Shown here piece by piece: positions 45,328 through 56,309 of a DNA stretch of 64,000 nt. Under the pieces are notes generated by a model. That model did not search any database. It had not been told where the DNA came from and worked only from the letters and a program-made list of their open reading frames with translations. Positions within the stretch are counted from its first letter, which is position 1, and each line of letters starts with the position of its first letter. Source of the stretch: Methylocapsa acidiphila B2 (GTDB lineage: Bacteria; Pseudomonadota; Alphaproteobacteria; Rhizobiales; Beijerinckiaceae); assembly GCF_000427445.1 (NCBI RefSeq), contig NZ_KE386496.1, positions 3,388,004 to 3,452,003 on the forward strand, in the 5' to 3' direction. Both the position numbers and the translations under genes were made by a program.

Positions 45328-46746
45328 CTACCGCGGCAACAGGCTCGAGCCCATCAGGAAGGCGTCGACCGCGCGCGCGGTCTGACGACCTTCCCGGATC
45401 GCCCATACCACAAGGGATTGGCCGCGCCGCATATCTCCGCAGGCGAAGACGCGGGCGACCGACGTCGCATAGCCCTGCTGATCGGCGGCGACGTTTCCGC
45501 GCGCGTCAAAGGCCACTCCGAGGCTATCCAAGAGTCCGTCGTGAACCGGCGCGACAAAGCCCATCGCGAGCAGGACGAGGTCGGCCTTGATCTCGAACGC
45601 GCTGCCCGGAATCTCTTTAAGATTGTCATCGAGTCTGACGCAGACGAGCGCCTTCACCGCCCCATCCTTGCCGCGCAATTCCTTGGTGAGAACCGAGAAC
45701 TCCCGCTTGGCGCCTTCTTCCTGCGACGAGGAAGTTCTGAGTTTCAAAGGCCAGTTCGGCCAGGTCAGAAGCTTGTTTTCCTTTTCCGGGGGCTGCGGGA
45801 GAATTTCAAGCTGGGTCACCGAAAGCGCGCCTTGGCGGATCGAGGTCCCGATGCAGTCGGAGCCGGTGTCGCCGCCGCCGATCACGACGACATGCTTGGC
45901 GGAGGCGAGGATCGGTTCATTGGTGTGAATCGGCTCGCGCCCGATGCGTCGATTCTGCTGCGGCAAAAATTCCATGGCGAAATGCACGCCGGAAAGATCG
46001 CGGCCCGGTACGGGCAGATCGCGCGGCTTTTCGGCGCCGCCGGCGAGAACGACGGCGTCGAAATCCTCCAGCAAGGACGTCGCGGCGATGTCGACGCCCA
46101 CATTGACGCTGACGTGAAAGCTCACGCCTTCCGCCTGCATTTGATCGATCCGCCGGTCGATCAAATGTTTCTCCATCTTGAAGTCGGGGATGCCATAGCG
46201 CAACAGGCCGCCGGGCTTGGCGTTTTTCTCGAACACATGCGCGTCATGGCCCGCGCGGGCGAGCTGTTGCGCGCAGGCGAGGCCGGCGGGACCTGAGCCG
46301 ACGATGGCGATTTTCCGGCCCGTCTTGACCTCGGGGATCTCGGGCCGCAACCATCCATTCGCCCAGGCGCGGTCGACGATCGCGCATTCGATCGTCTTGA
46401 TCGTCACCGGATTGTCGGAGAGATTTAGCGTGCAGGAGGCCTCGCAGGGGGCGGGGCAAACCCGGCCGGTGAATTCCGGGAAATTATTCGTCGAGTGGAG
46501 ATTGCGCGAGGCCTCTTCCCAATCCGAGCGGTAGACGAGATCGTTCCAATCGGGGATCTGATTGTTGACCGGGCAACCCGTGTGACAATAGGGGATGCCG
46601 CAATTCATGCAGCGCGCGGCCTGATCCTTGGTCGCTTCCTCCGAAAGCGGGATCAGGAATTCCTTGTAGTGGCGAATCCTGTCGGAGGCCGGCGCATAGC
46701 GTCGGTCACGTCGATCGATTTCAAGGAACCCCGTCACCTTGCCCAT
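45328..46746 (-). CDS. gltD: glutamate synthase small subunit
   Basis: GltD takes electrons from NADPH via FAD and passes them through Fe-S clusters to GltB, for ammonia assimilation (GOGAT). The N-terminal cluster-binding region has [25 protein letters not shown] and [12 protein letters not shown]. The first FAD loop is [21 protein letters not shown] and the NADPH loop is [20 protein letters not shown] at 46746 ([12 protein letters not shown]) chosen; a 50-residue upstream extension is not GltD-like. It lies 195 bp downstream of gltB on the same strand. Confidence 0.96.
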   Translation of the reverse strand: MGKVTGFLEIDRRDRRYAPASDRIRHYKEFLIPLSEEATKDQAARCMNCGIPYCHTGCPVNNQIPDWNDLVYRSDWEEASRNLHSTNNFPEFTGRVCPAPCEASCTLNLSDNPVTIKTIECAIVDRAWANGWLRPEIPEVKTGRKIAIVGSGPAGLACAQQLARAGHDAHVFEKNAKPGGLLRYGIPDFKMEKHLIDRRIDQMQAEGVSFHVSVNVGVDIAATSLLEDFDAVVLAGGAEKPRDLPVPGRDLSGVHFAMEFLPQQNRRIGREPIHTNEPILASAKHVVVIGGGDTGSDCIGTSIRQGALSVTQLEILPQPPEKENKLLTWPNWPLKLRTSSSQEEGAKREFSVLTKELRGKDGAVKALVCVRLDDNLKEIPGSAFEIKADLVLLAMGFVAPVHDGLLDSLGVAFDARGNVAADQQGYATSVARVFACGDMRRGQSLVVWAIREGRQTARAVDAFLMGSSLLPR

Positions 46747-46941
46747 TGGAAATCCTCTGCCGGACGTAAGTCCGAAACAACGAATTGAAGTTTCCGGCCA
46801 CTTCCGGAACGGAATGCCGCTATCGGATGCGCCGATGAACGTCGACGACGAAAGCCGACGCCAAAGGAGGACGCGCCGACGCTGGATCCGCGTCACAGCC
46901 GGCGCGGAGCTTCGCGCTGGCTGGGTCTCTCATCAGCCCTA

Positions 46942-49900
46942 TTAAATCCCCACGGTTGCGAGAACGACCTGCTCGTGTTTCGCCACCATTTGCTCGATTG
47001 CGCGGCGGTATTCCACCGGCATGACCTTACGGAACTTGCCCTTGTAGTCGCACCAATGATCGAGGATCTCGCGCGCCCGCGCCGAGCCCGTGTAGCGCGC
47101 ATGGTTCGCAATCAACTGATGCAGGCGTTCGGCGTCGAACCGGGTCATATCGGCCATGACGTCGACCCGCCCGTGCGAGTCGAGATCGCCGCCCTGGTGA
47201 TAGCTCTTCTGCATTTCTTCTTCTTCCTCCGCGATCGGCTCGAGCTCGACCATCGAAAGATTGCAGCGGTCCGCGAAACGGCCGTCCTCGTCGAGGACAT
47301 AGGCGATGCCGCCCGACATGCCGGCGGCGAAATTGCGCCCGGTCTCGCCGATGACGACGACGATCCCGCCGGTCATATATTCGCAGCCATGGTCGCCGAC
47401 GCCTTCGACGACCGCGACCGCGCCGGAATTGCGCACGGCGAAACGCTCTCCGGCGACGCCGCGGAAATAGCATTCGCCCGAGATCGCGCCATAGAGCGCG
47501 GTGTTGCCGACAATGATCGAGTTCTCGGCCGCGGCGCGCGAGGCCGCCGGTGGATAGACGATGATCCGTCCGCCCGAAAGGCCTTTGCCGACATAATCAT
47601 TGGCTTGCCCCTCGAGCTCGAGCGTGACGCCAGCCGCGAGCCAGGCGCCGAAGCTTTGGCCGGCAGTGCCCTTGGCGGCGATCTGAATCGTCCCGTCGGG
47701 CAAGCCGGCATGACCGTAGCGTTTTGCGATCTCGCCCGACAACATGGCGCCGATCGTCCGATTGGTGTTGTTGACGGTCGTTTGGATCTGCACCGGCGCG
47801 CCGGTTTCGATCGCAGCCTTGGCGTCTTCGATGAGCTTGCGGTCGAGCGCCTTGTCGAGGCTGTGATCCTGACGTTCGGAATGGAAGATCGGCTCGCCCG
47901 GCGCCGCTTGCGGCTTATGAAACAGCTTCGAGAAATCGAGGCCTTGCGTCTTCCAATGCGCGACCGCCTTCTGCTTGTCGAGCATTTGCATCTGGCCGAT
48001 CATCTCGTCGAAGCGGCGATAGCCCATCTCGGCCATGAGCCGCCGCGTCTCCTCGGCGACGAAGAAGAAGAAATTGATGACATGCTCGGGCTGGCCGGTG
48101 AACCGCTTGCGCAGCACCGGGTCCTGCGTCGCGATGCCCACCGGGCAAGTGTTCAAGTGGCATTTGCGCATCATGATGCAGCCGGCCGCGATCAGGGGCG
48201 CGGTGGCGAAGCCGAATTCATCGGCGCCGAGCAAGGCCCCGACAACGACGTCGCGTCCGGTGCGCAAGCCGCCGTCGACCTGCACGGCGATGCGGCCGCG
48301 CAGCCGGTTCAGCACGAGCGTCTGATGCGTCTCCGCGAGCCCGATTTCCCACGGGCTGCCGGCATGTTTGATCGAGGTGAGCGGCGAGGCGCCGGTGCCG
48401 CCCTCGAAGCCGGAAATCGTGACATGATCCGCGCGTCCTTTGGAGACTCCGGCGGCGACGGTTCCGACGCCGACCTCGGAGACGAGCTTGACCGAGACAT
48501 CCGCTGCGGGATTGACGTTTTTCAGATCATAGATCAGCTGCGCCAGATCCTCGATCGAATAGATGTCGTGATGCGGCGGCGGCGAAATCAGGCCGACGCC
48601 TTGCGTCGAATGACGCACCTTGGCGATGACGGCGTCGACCTTATGGCCGGGCAATTGGCCGCCTTCGCCGGGCTTCGCCCCTTGCGCCATCTTGATCTGA
48701 ATCATGTCGGCGTTGACGAGATATTCGGTCGTCACGCCAAACCGGCCGGAAGCGACCTGCTTGATCGCCGAGCGCATGGAATCGCCATTGGGCAAAGGCT
48801 TGTAGCGATCGGATTCCTCGCCGCCTTCGCCGGTGTTGGATTTGCCGCCGATCCGGTTCATCGCGATCGCCAGGGTCGTATGGGCCTCGCGGGAGATCGA
48901 ACCATAGGACATCGCGCCCGTTGCGAAGCGACGCACGATCGAGGCGGCGGGCTCGACCTCCTCGAGCGGGACCTTCGCGCGGCCGTCCTCCTCGGCGCTT
49001 TTGATGCGGAAGAGGCCGCGAATGTTCAAAGGCTGCTCGGACTGATCGTTCAACAGCGCGGCATAGGCGCGATAGGTCTCTTCTTGATTGCCGCGCACGG
49101 CATGTTGCAACAGCGTCACCGATTGCGGCGACCAAGAATGCGCCTCGCCGCGAATGCGGAAGGCGTAGTCGCCGCCGACGTCGAGCGCATTGCGATAGAT
49201 CGGCGCGTCGCCGAAGGCGTCCTTGTGGCGGCGCAAGGTCTCCTGCGCGATCTCCGGCAGGCCGACTCCGCCGATGCGGCTCGCTGTGCCGGTGAAATAG
49301 CGCTGGACGAAATCCTCGGCGAGACCGACGGCGTCGAAGATCTGCGCGCCGCAATAGGATTGATAGGTCGAGATGCCCATCTTGGACATGACCTTCAACA
49401 GCCCCTTGTCGATCGACTTGATGTAGCGCTTGCAGGCCTCGTAGCCGTCGACGTCGTCGAAAAGCTCATCGGCCATCGCGGTGAGGGTCTCGAAGGCGAG
49501 ATAGGGATTGATCGCCTCGGCGCCATAGCCGGCGAGAAGCGCGAAATGATGGACCTCGCGGGCCTCGCCGGTCTCGACGACGAGGCCGACCGAGGTGCGA
49601 AGCCCCTTGCGGATCAGATGATGATGCACCGCCGCCGTTGCGAGCAGCGAGGGAATCGGGATGCGGTCCGGCCCGGCGAGGCGGTCCGAGAGGATGATGA
49701 TGTTGAATCCGCCCATTACCGCATGATCGGCGCGGTCGCAAAGACGCGTCAACGCGTCTTCCATGCCCTCAGCGCCCGCCTCCGCGGCATAGGTGATGTC
49801 GAGCGTCTTTGTCTCGAAGGCCTCCTCGAAATGACCGATCGAGCGGATTTTCTCGAGATCGCCATTGGTGAGGATCGGCTGGCGAACCTCGAGACGCTTG

Positions 49901-51618
49901 CGCTTCGAATTGCCTTCGTGGTCGAGGATGTTCGGCCGCGGCCCGATGAAGGACACGAGGCTCATCACCAATTCCTCGCGGATCGGATCGATCGGCGGGT
50001 TGGTCACCTGCGCGAAATTCTGCTTGAAATAGGTAAAGAGCGGCTTGGAATTGGAGGAGAGCGCCGAAATCGGCGTATCCGTGCCCATGGAGCCGACCGC
50101 TTCCTGCCCGGTCACTGCCATGGGCGACATCAGGAGCGAGAGATCTTCCTGCGTGTAGCCGAAGGCCTGTTGCCGGTCGAGCAGCGAAACATCGGTGCGG
50201 GTCGCGCGCGGCTCGACCATGTTCAGGTCTTCGAGCACGATCTGCGTGCGCTTCACCCATTCGGCATAGGGATGCGACAGGGCGAGCGCGCTCTTCATCT
50301 CGTCGTCGGAGATGATGCGGCCCTGCTCCAGATCCACGAGCAGCATCTTGCCCGGTTGCAACCGCCATTTGGCGACGATCCGCTCCTCGGGAATCGGCAG
50401 CACGCCGACTTCGGAGGCCAGCACGACGAGCCCATCGTCGGTCACGATATACCGCGCCGGACGCAATCCGTTGCGGTCCAACGTGGCGCCGATCTGGCGC
50501 CCATCGGTGAAGGCGACGGCGGCGGGCCCGTCCCAAGGCTCCATCAGAGCGGCGTGATATTCGTAGAAGGCGCGCCGCGCCTCGTCCATCTGCGGATTGC
50601 CGGCCCAGGCTTCCGGGATCAGCATCATCATCGCATGGGCGAGCGAATAGCCGCCTTGGACAAGGAATTCGAGCGCATTGTCGAAACAGGCCGTGTCCGA
50701 CTGGCCCTCATAGGAAATCGGCCAGAGCTTGCTGATGTCATTGCCGAACAGGCCCGAGGCGACCGAGGCTTGCCGCGCGGCCATCCAATTGACGTTGCCG
50801 CGCAGGGTGTTGATCTCGCCGTTATGGGCGACGAGACGGTAGGGATGCGCGAGCGACCAGGTCGGAAAAGTGTTGGTCGAGAAACGCTGATGCACCAGCG
50901 AGAGCGCGGACTCGAAGCGGGGATCGGCGAGATCCTTGTAATATTCGCCGAGCTTGGTCGCGAGCAACAGGCCCTTGTAGACAAGCGTGCGCGAGGAGAG
51001 CGAGACGGGATAGAAACCCGCCGCGCGCGGATCGCGCAAATTATAGATCGCGTTCGAGATCACCTTGCGCAGGATGAACAGGCGGCGCTCGAAGGCGGCG
51101 GCGTCCTCGACATGAGGGCCGCGCTTGATGAAGATCTGCCGGCTGACCGGCTCGGTCGGCTTGACGCTTTCGCCGAGGCAGGAAGGGTCGACCGGGGTGT
51201 CGCGCCAACCGAGAAAGATTTGCCCTTCCTCGGCGACGACCCGCTCGACGATCGCCTCGACGATGCGGCGGCCTTCGGGATCGCGCGGCAGGAAGAGCGC
51301 GCCAATGGCGTATTCGCCTTCGGCCGGAAGGGCGAAGCCGAGTTCATTGGCCTTTTCCGCAAAGAAATGATGTGGGATCTGAACCAGCATGCCGCAGCCG
51401 TCGCCCGCCTTGGGATCGGCGCCGACCGCCCCGCGGTGATCGAGATTGCGCAGGATCTCGAGCCCCATCGCGATGATGTCATGCGATTTGCGATTGTGGA
51501 GATTGGCGACGAAGCCCACCCCGCAGGCGTCATGCTCGCGCGTGGGGGAATAGAGGCCCTGCTCGGCAGGCAGGCCGGGGTCAAGCTGGACGAAGGGGAG
51601 ACAATTCGGGTCGGTCAT
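46942..51618 (-). CDS. gltB: glutamate synthase large subunit
   Basis: GltB converts glutamine and 2-oxoglutarate to two glutamates. The Ntn-type glutaminase domain begins at the cysteine of [14 protein letters not shown] (about C32 from this start), which becomes the N-terminal nucleophile after propeptide removal. The synthase domain has the FMN barrel with [16 protein letters not shown] and [15 protein letters not shown], the 3Fe-4S cysteines in [19 protein letters not shown], and the C-terminal beta-helix GXXG domain. About 1558 residues, full length. I use the ATG at 51618 (MTDPNCLPF); in-frame ATGs at 51684 and 51720 are alternatives. gltD follows. Confidence 0.96.
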   Translation of the reverse strand: MTDPNCLPFVQLDPGLPAEQGLYSPTREHDACGVGFVANLHNRKSHDIIAMGLEILRNLDHRGAVGADPKAGDGCGMLVQIPHHFFAEKANELGFALPAEGEYAIGALFLPRDPEGRRIVEAIVERVVAEEGQIFLGWRDTPVDPSCLGESVKPTEPVSRQIFIKRGPHVEDAAAFERRLFILRKVISNAIYNLRDPRAAGFYPVSLSSRTLVYKGLLLATKLGEYYKDLADPRFESALSLVHQRFSTNTFPTWSLAHPYRLVAHNGEINTLRGNVNWMAARQASVASGLFGNDISKLWPISYEGQSDTACFDNALEFLVQGGYSLAHAMMMLIPEAWAGNPQMDEARRAFYEYHAALMEPWDGPAAVAFTDGRQIGATLDRNGLRPARYIVTDDGLVVLASEVGVLPIPEERIVAKWRLQPGKMLLVDLEQGRIISDDEMKSALALSHPYAEWVKRTQIVLEDLNMVEPRATRTDVSLLDRQQAFGYTQEDLSLLMSPMAVTGQEAVGSMGTDTPISALSSNSKPLFTYFKQNFAQVTNPPIDPIREELVMSLVSFIGPRPNILDHEGNSKRKRLEVRQPILTNGDLEKIRSIGHFEEAFETKTLDITYAAEAGAEGMEDALTRLCDRADHAVMGGFNIIILSDRLAGPDRIPIPSLLATAAVHHHLIRKGLRTSVGLVVETGEAREVHHFALLAGYGAEAINPYLAFETLTAMADELFDDVDGYEACKRYIKSIDKGLLKVMSKMGISTYQSYCGAQIFDAVGLAEDFVQRYFTGTASRIGGVGLPEIAQETLRRHKDAFGDAPIYRNALDVGGDYAFRIRGEAHSWSPQSVTLLQHAVRGNQEETYRAYAALLNDQSEQPLNIRGLFRIKSAEEDGRAKVPLEEVEPAASIVRRFATGAMSYGSISREAHTTLAIAMNRIGGKSNTGEGGEESDRYKPLPNGDSMRSAIKQVASGRFGVTTEYLVNADMIQIKMAQGAKPGEGGQLPGHKVDAVIAKVRHSTQGVGLISPPPHHDIYSIEDLAQLIYDLKNVNPAADVSVKLVSEVGVGTVAAGVSKGRADHVTISGFEGGTGASPLTSIKHAGSPWEIGLAETHQTLVLNRLRGRIAVQVDGGLRTGRDVVVGALLGADEFGFATAPLIAAGCIMMRKCHLNTCPVGIATQDPVLRKRFTGQPEHVINFFFFVAEETRRLMAEMGYRRFDEMIGQMQMLDKQKAVAHWKTQGLDFSKLFHKPQAAPGEPIFHSERQDHSLDKALDRKLIEDAKAAIETGAPVQIQTTVNNTNRTIGAMLSGEIAKRYGHAGLPDGTIQIAAKGTAGQSFGAWLAAGVTLELEGQANDYVGKGLSGGRIIVYPPAASRAAAENSIIVGNTALYGAISGECYFRGVAGERFAVRNSGAVAVVEGVGDHGCEYMTGGIVVVIGETGRNFAAGMSGGIAYVLDEDGRFADRCNLSMVELEPIAEEEEEMQKSYHQGGDLDSHGRVDVMADMTRFDAERLHQLIANHARYTGSARAREILDHWCDYKGKFRKVMPVEYRRAIEQMVAKHEQVVLATVGI

Positions 51619-51959
51619 CCCTGAACCTCTAGCAGAAATTTCCGCTTGTCGAAGCGAGGTTTTTCGCGCGCCGCTCGAGTCCATAACCGTTTCTCCTCCC
51701 CGGGCGCCAAGGTCGATCATTCCTGATCGGCGGCGTGCTTCCGCAATCTTGCGGCAATTCTAAATTACGGGCTTCACAATGGAAAATGGTCAGTATATCT
51801 GTCCTATTTATCGGGATGTGACAATACCGATTTCGTCTCGATTCACAAGCGTGGAAATTCCTGTGGCCTATGCTGATCGTGAGCCGCCCTGCGGCTAGCG
51901 GATCCGCACATTGGTCTTTAACGAAATTTCTGCCAATGTCAGGCTGGAGCCGGACCCAA
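51619..51959. other. divergent control region of gltB and the aldolase gene
   Basis: About 340 bp between two divergent starts. A small palindrome CCGCAATCTTGCGG lies at 51741-51754, and the stretch around 51760-51850 is AT-rich and likely holds the promoters. No gene is seen. Confidence 0.45.
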
Positions 51960-53024
51960 ATGGATTTCGCGAGCGACAACACGGCCGGGGCAAGCGAGCG
52001 CATTCTCGACGCCATCCTGGCGGCGAACGGCGGCCCGGCTTCGGCCTATGGCGAGGATCCTTTCACCGCCGGGGCCCGGGCCATTCTGAGCGAGACTTTT
52101 GAAAAAGAGCTCGTTAGCTTTCTCGTCGCGACCGGCACCGCCTCCAATGCGCTCGCGCTCGGCGCGCTTTGTCCCGCTTTCGGCGCCGTCTTTTGCCATC
52201 GCGAAGCGCATGTCATGGAAGATGAGTGCGGCGCGCCGGAAATGTTCACGGCCGGCGCCAAGCTCATCGGGATTCCGGGGGGCGCCGGAAAAATCGATCC
52301 GCGCGATCTCGCGGCGACCCTCGCGGCGTTTCCGCGGGGACCCGTCAAGCAAGTTCAGCCCGCGGTCTTGTCGCTGTCCCAGCCGACCGAAAGCGGCGCG
52401 CTTTACACTTGCGCTGAAATTTCAGAACTCGCCGCGATCGCCCATGACGCGGGGCTTCAGGTCCATATGGACGGCGCCCGCTTCGCCAATGCGCTTGTCG
52501 CGCTGCATTGCAAGCCGGCGGCGATGAGCTGGCTCGCCGGCGTCGACGTCCTGTCTTTCGGGGCGACGAAGAATGGCGCTCTCGCCTGCGAGGCGGTGAT
52601 CTTCTTCGACGCGGCCAAAGCCGCGAGCCTTCCCTTTCAACGCAAGCGCAGCGGCCATTTGTTGTCTAAGGGACGGTTTCTCGGCGCCCAAATGATAGCT
52701 TATCTCGAAGACGGGCATTGGCTTGGCCTCGCCAAAACAGCGAATGCCCAGGCTGCGCGCCTGGAGGAAGGCCTCCGCGACGCGCCGGGCGTCCGCCGCG
52801 TCTGGCCGCGCCAGGCGAATGAGCTTTTCGTCATTCTTCCGCGCGAGACCGACGCCGCGCTCAAGGCGGCCGGCGCGCATTATTATGAATGGAGCCTCCG
52901 GACGCTCGATCCCGACGTGACGCCGCCGGCGCAGAATGAGATTTTCGTCCGGCTGGTCACGTCTTTCGCGACCCTCGACGAGGATATCGAGCGTTTCGTC
53001 GCCGTTGCTCGGGCGAAGCGCTGA
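51960..53024 (+). CDS. ltaE: low-specificity L-threonine aldolase (beta-eliminating lyase family)
   Basis: A PLP enzyme that cleaves L-threonine or allo-threonine into glycine and acetaldehyde. The N-terminal MDFASDNTAGASERIL, GTASNALALGALC, HVMEDECGAPEMFTAGAKL and QVHMDGARFANAL are family blocks. The PLP lysine is in VDVLSFGATKNGALACEAV. Of the possible starts I chose the ATG at 51960, which places the DNTAG motif at the N-terminus as in relatives, with GGAG about 11 bases upstream. The length of 354 residues is normal. Confidence 0.9.
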   Translation: MDFASDNTAGASERILDAILAANGGPASAYGEDPFTAGARAILSETFEKELVSFLVATGTASNALALGALCPAFGAVFCHREAHVMEDECGAPEMFTAGAKLIGIPGGAGKIDPRDLAATLAAFPRGPVKQVQPAVLSLSQPTESGALYTCAEISELAAIAHDAGLQVHMDGARFANALVALHCKPAAMSWLAGVDVLSFGATKNGALACEAVIFFDAAKAASLPFQRKRSGHLLSKGRFLGAQMIAYLEDGHWLGLAKTANAQAARLEEGLRDAPGVRRVWPRQANELFVILPRETDAALKAAGAHYYEWSLRTLDPDVTPPAQNEIFVRLVTSFATLDEDIERFVAVARAKR

Positions 53025-53049
53025 CCCGTGGTTTTGAAAGCGCTGGACA

Positions 53050-53080
53050 AGGAAAAGGGCGCCTCGGAGGAGACGCCCTT
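53050..53080 (-). terminator. rho-independent terminator of the small heat-shock gene
   Basis: On the minus strand AAGGGCG (53080-53074) and CGCCCTT (53061-53055) with an inner CTCC/GGAG stem are followed by TTCC. It lies in the convergent gap behind hsp20 and the aldolase gene. Confidence 0.65.
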
Positions 53081-53124
53081 CCACTGCCACCGCGCCGGGC
53101 TAGGGAGGAGCGCCCGGCTCGGAC

Positions 53125-53604
53125 TTACGCCGCCTGTTGAGTTGAGACGGCTTGCGGCCCGGACCCGGCCGCGGGTCGGCCGATGGGAATTTGACGCGGC
53201 TTGCGCGCTTCAGGAATTTCGCGCAGCAAATCGATATGGAGCAACCCGTTTTCGAGATTCGCGCCGGTCACATGAACATGGTCGGCAAGCTGGAAACGCC
53301 GCTCGAAGGCGCGCGCCGCGATGCCGCGATAAAGGATCTCGGCCTTGACGCCGCCGTTCTCGCTCACCGCCTCGCGTGAACCCTTGACCGTCAAAGTGTT
53401 CTCGCGGGTCTCGATCGAAAGGTCTTTTTCGGCGAAGCCAGCGACCGCGATCGAGATTCGATAGGCGTCATCCCCGGTGCGCTCGATGTCATAAGGCGGA
53501 TAGCTCGGCGCGGCCTCGACGCCCGCGGCTTGGTCGATCAAGCTGAACAGACGATCAAAGCCGATGGTCGAGCGATAAAGCGGGGAAAGATCAAACTGAC
53601 GCAT
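53125..53604 (-). CDS. Hsp20 family small heat-shock protein
   Basis: A 159-residue IbpA-type chaperone that holds unfolded proteins in a refoldable state. The N-terminus MRQFDLSPLYRSTIGFDRLFSLID and the start of the alpha-crystallin domain SYPPYDIERTGDDAYRISIAVAGF are typical of rhizobial class A Hsp20 proteins. The domain ends with LENGLLHIDLLREIPE and the tail has the IPIG (IxI-like) motif. The start has GGAGGAT six bases upstream, and that site is masked by a ROSE-type RNA thermometer. An RpoH-like promoter lies upstream and a terminator downstream. Confidence 0.94.
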   Translation of the reverse strand: MRQFDLSPLYRSTIGFDRLFSLIDQAAGVEAAPSYPPYDIERTGDDAYRISIAVAGFAEKDLSIETRENTLTVKGSREAVSENGGVKAEILYRGIAARAFERRFQLADHVHVTGANLENGLLHIDLLREIPEARKPRQIPIGRPAAGSGPQAVSTQQAA

Positions 53605-53697
53605 TACGCATCCTCCATGATGAAGCGATTCGATACGGACCCGGCGATTCGCCCATGGCCCTGCTCACTTTTCAGCGCGTCCTCGATCGGCCCGCGC
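53605..53697 (-). ncRNA. ROSE-type RNA thermometer in the hsp20 5' leader
   Basis: In the mRNA, UCGCU (53628-53624) faces the Shine-Dalgarno AGGA (53614-53611), with one bulged G. The stem is extended by UC/GG and an A-U pair and closed by an AUCAU loop. This is the UYGCU/AGGA signature of the ROSE family, which melts on heating to free the ribosome site. A second stem, GGCGAATCGCC, lies upstream. The 5' boundary follows from the predicted transcription start. Confidence 0.7.
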
Positions 53698-53704
53698 CAG
53701 AATG

Positions 53705-53732
53705 ATGTGGGAGCGCCGGGCGCCGTTGCAAG
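53705..53732 (-). promoter_or_regulatory. RpoH (sigma-32)-type promoter of hsp20
   Basis: On the minus strand CTTGCAA (53732-53726) and CCCACAT (53711-53705) are 14 bp apart, close to the CTTGAAA-N11-16-CCCATNT pattern. The start would lie about 90 bases before the hsp20 ATG, leaving a leader of the length usual for ROSE elements. Confidence 0.6.
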
Positions 53733-53964
53733 AGGTCGCGGCGCGCGAAATTCGGCCTATTCAAATCGAGACAGCGCCCTAAGTCCGGGCTAAATAACGA
53801 AACGCCGAGCCGGCTTTCGCTCCGCCGCTTCACTCTTCTCGAGGGTGGATGAGACGGCCGGAACGCCGCGCTCGACGGCGTGAGATTTCGAAGCTAGGCG
53901 AGATCTTCGGAGCCGTTCGGTCCGCGGAGGTCGTCGCTCCAACTCTTGGAACGCGAATTTCCCT

Positions 53965-54954
53965 ATGGATCTCCGTTCGACCGCCGATAATCCCGTTCCG
54001 CCCGACGCCGCTGTCGCTTGGATGAGAACGCGCGACAAGCTGACCCTCCGCGCCGCGTGCTGGACAAGCGGCCCGGCCGCGCGCGGCACGGTCGCGATTC
54101 TGCCTGGGCGCGCCGAATTCATCGAAAAATATTTCGAGGTCATCGGCGAATTGATCACGCGCAATTTCGACGTGGCGATCCTCGACTGGCGCGGGCAAGG
54201 CCTTTCCGACAGGCTCCTCGGCAATCGCCGCAAAGGCCATGTCCGGCGTTTCGGCGACTATGAAGCGGATCTCGACGCGCTGCAGGACGAGGTTCTCGCG
54301 CCTTTTTGTCGCAAGCCCTGGTTCGCGCTTGGCCATTCCATGGGCGGGGCGATCGCGCTGGCCCAGGCCCGCGCGGGCCGATCTCCTTTCGATCGCATTG
54401 TCGCGACGGCCCCCATGATCGATCTCAAGGGGCTACGATTCCCGCGCATGTCTCGATTTTTGGCGCGCGCCCTTTCGCTATGCGGCTTCAAGACCGCTTT
54501 TGTGCCGGGCGGCGGCGGCAGGCCTTACATGTCCTCCGGATTCCAAGGCAACTTGCTGACCTCGGACCCGGAGCGTCATGTCCGTTTCGCCTCGATCCTC
54601 GATTTCGCCCCGGAACTTGGCATTGGCGACCCAACGATCGGATGGGTGGACGGAGCCTTCCGGCTGATGCGCGGCTTCGAGGACGCCGAGTTTCCACGCC
54701 GGATCCTGACTCCGACCTTGATCATGGCCGCTGGCGACGACAAAATCGTCGACACGGTGGCGACAGAAACCTTCGCCGGCCGGTTGAAGGCTGGGCGGTT
54801 CATCACGCTGCCGCATGCGCGGCATGAAATTCTAATGGAGCGCGACGCCTTTCGGGAACAGTTCTGGGCGGCCTTCGACGCTTTCGTTCCGGGTCAGGAC
54901 GAACCCAAGCAGCGTCGGATCCGCGCCGCCGGAGACCAGCGCGCTTCGGCCTGA
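53965..54954 (+). CDS. alpha/beta hydrolase, lysophospholipase-like
   Basis: A 329-residue serine hydrolase of the PldB/monoacylglycerol lipase group. The nucleophile elbow is ALGHSMGGAIAL, the oxyanion/DWRG region is VAILDWRGQGLSDR, the aspartate is in IMAAGDDKIVD and the histidine in LPHARHEILMERD. No signal peptide is visible, so a cytoplasmic or inner-face location is likely. Substrate is inferred from the family. It is convergent with dprA. Confidence 0.88.
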   Translation: MDLRSTADNPVPPDAAVAWMRTRDKLTLRAACWTSGPAARGTVAILPGRAEFIEKYFEVIGELITRNFDVAILDWRGQGLSDRLLGNRRKGHVRRFGDYEADLDALQDEVLAPFCRKPWFALGHSMGGAIALAQARAGRSPFDRIVATAPMIDLKGLRFPRMSRFLARALSLCGFKTAFVPGGGGRPYMSSGFQGNLLTSDPERHVRFASILDFAPELGIGDPTIGWVDGAFRLMRGFEDAEFPRRILTPTLIMAAGDDKIVDTVATETFAGRLKAGRFITLPHARHEILMERDAFREQFWAAFDAFVPGQDEPKQRRIRAAGDQRASA

Positions 54955-54974
54955 GCGACGTCCCTCGGCCTTGC

Positions 54975-56309
54975 TCACGAGGCGCGGCCGCCAGAGTCTC
55001 CGCGAGGCTGAAAGTTCCCCAGCATGGCGACCAGATCGCCGCCGCGCCATTCGAGCCGACCGGCGAGCTCGAGTTCGAGCAATATGGCGCGAACCTCGCG
55101 CGCTTGACCTTCCGAGGCGCGCACCAACTCGTCGACCGAAACGGGCGTCGGCCCGAGCAGCTCGACGACGCGGGCCGCGAGATCCGTCGGCGATGGCGCG
55201 GGCCGCGTTTCGGCGGGGACGGTCCATGGACCAGGGGCCTCTACGGGCGTCGGGCTCCTGATGGCGCGCGGCGGAGCAAGATCGCGGAGCGTCGGATCTG
55301 CGCTGGCGTCGAGGGCTGCGCCGGCCTCGCCCGGCAGATCGAGCTCCTCCCAGAGCGGCGCGTCGAGCCCTTCGGCGAGGCCCGGCTCGAAAAGGCTGAA
55401 ATGCTCATCCAAATCCCAGTCCTGCTTGGCGAGCGCCTCAATCACGTCTTGCGCGCTGGTGCAGAAGGTCGCCCCGTCGCGCAGCAGATCGTTCGTCCCT
55501 TCCGCGCGCGGATCGAGCGGCGAGCCGGGCGCGGCGAAAATCTCGCGGCCTTGCTCGGCGGCGAAGCGCGCGGTGATGAGAGAGCCAGACCGGCGGGCGG
55601 CCTCGATCACGACGACGCCGCGCGACAATCCGGCGACGATCCGATTGCGGCGCGGAAAATCGCGTCCGCGCGCTTCCCAGCCGAAGGGCATTTCGCTGAT
55701 CGCCGCGCCCTGATCGACAAGCCGCTCCAGCAGCCCCGCGTGGTCGGTCGGATAAATATTGCCTAAGCCTCCGACCAGCACCGCAATCGTGCCGGTTTCG
55801 ATCGTCGCTTGGTGCGCCCGCGCATCAATTCCGCGCGCGAGCCCCGAGACCACGACATGGCCGGCTCGCCCGACGCCGCGGGCGATCTGCTCCGTGAAGG
55901 CGAGCCCGGCCGCCGAGGCGTTGCGCGAGCCGACGATCGCGACTTTGGAGCGGGCGAGACAGGCAAGGCTGCCGCGCAGGGCGATCAAGGGCGGCGCGGC
56001 GTCGATTCGGCGCAGCAGCGCCGGATAGGCGGGCTCGCAAAATCCGATCAAAACGGCGCCAGCGCGCCGCATCGCCTCCAATTCGCGCTCGATGTCCTCG
56101 AAGGTTGCAAGGCGAATGGGCCGGCCCGGCCTGCCGCGCGCGATCAGATCCGGCAAAGCCTCGAGCGCGGCGGCGGCGGCGCCATAGCGGTCCAAAAGGA
56201 CGCGAAACGTGCGAGGCCCGATATTCTCGCTGCGCGCGAGCCGCAGCCAGTCGAAGCGCTCCGCCTCGGTCAACGCTCTGGCGGCGACGGAGGCGAGGGG
56301 CTCGGCCAT
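54975..56309 (-). CDS. dprA: DNA processing protein DprA
   Basis: DprA (Smf) loads RecA onto incoming single-stranded DNA in natural transformation. The Rossmann-like core has VAIVGSRNASAAGLAFTEQIARGVG, VVSGLARGIDARAHQATI, PFGWEARGRDFPRRNRIVAGLSRGVVVIEAA and AAPGSPLDPRAEGTN. An N-terminal SAM-like region and a C-terminal winged-helix (DprA_WH) domain flank it; the linker is rich in acidic and proline residues. The start ATG at 56309 abuts the plsY stop, so the two are coupled. Length of 444 residues is on the long side because of the linker. Confidence 0.93.
   Translation of the reverse strand: MAEPLASVAARALTEAERFDWLRLARSENIGPRTFRVLLDRYGAAAAALEALPDLIARGRPGRPIRLATFEDIERELEAMRRAGAVLIGFCEPAYPALLRRIDAAPPLIALRGSLACLARSKVAIVGSRNASAAGLAFTEQIARGVGRAGHVVVSGLARGIDARAHQATIETGTIAVLVGGLGNIYPTDHAGLLERLVDQGAAISEMPFGWEARGRDFPRRNRIVAGLSRGVVVIEAARRSGSLITARFAAEQGREIFAAPGSPLDPRAEGTNDLLRDGATFCTSAQDVIEALAKQDWDLDEHFSLFEPGLAEGLDAPLWEELDLPGEAGAALDASADPTLRDLAPPRAIRSPTPVEAPGPWTVPAETRPAPSPTDLAARVVELLGPTPVSVDELVRASEGQAREVRAILLELELAGRLEWRGGDLVAMLGNFQPRGDSGGRAS

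Noticed and set aside
46975-51624. 1549-codon open frame on the plus strand opposite gltB
   Set aside because: It mirrors gltB codon by codon on the other strand, has no domain of its own, and is a known side effect of high-GC codon use.
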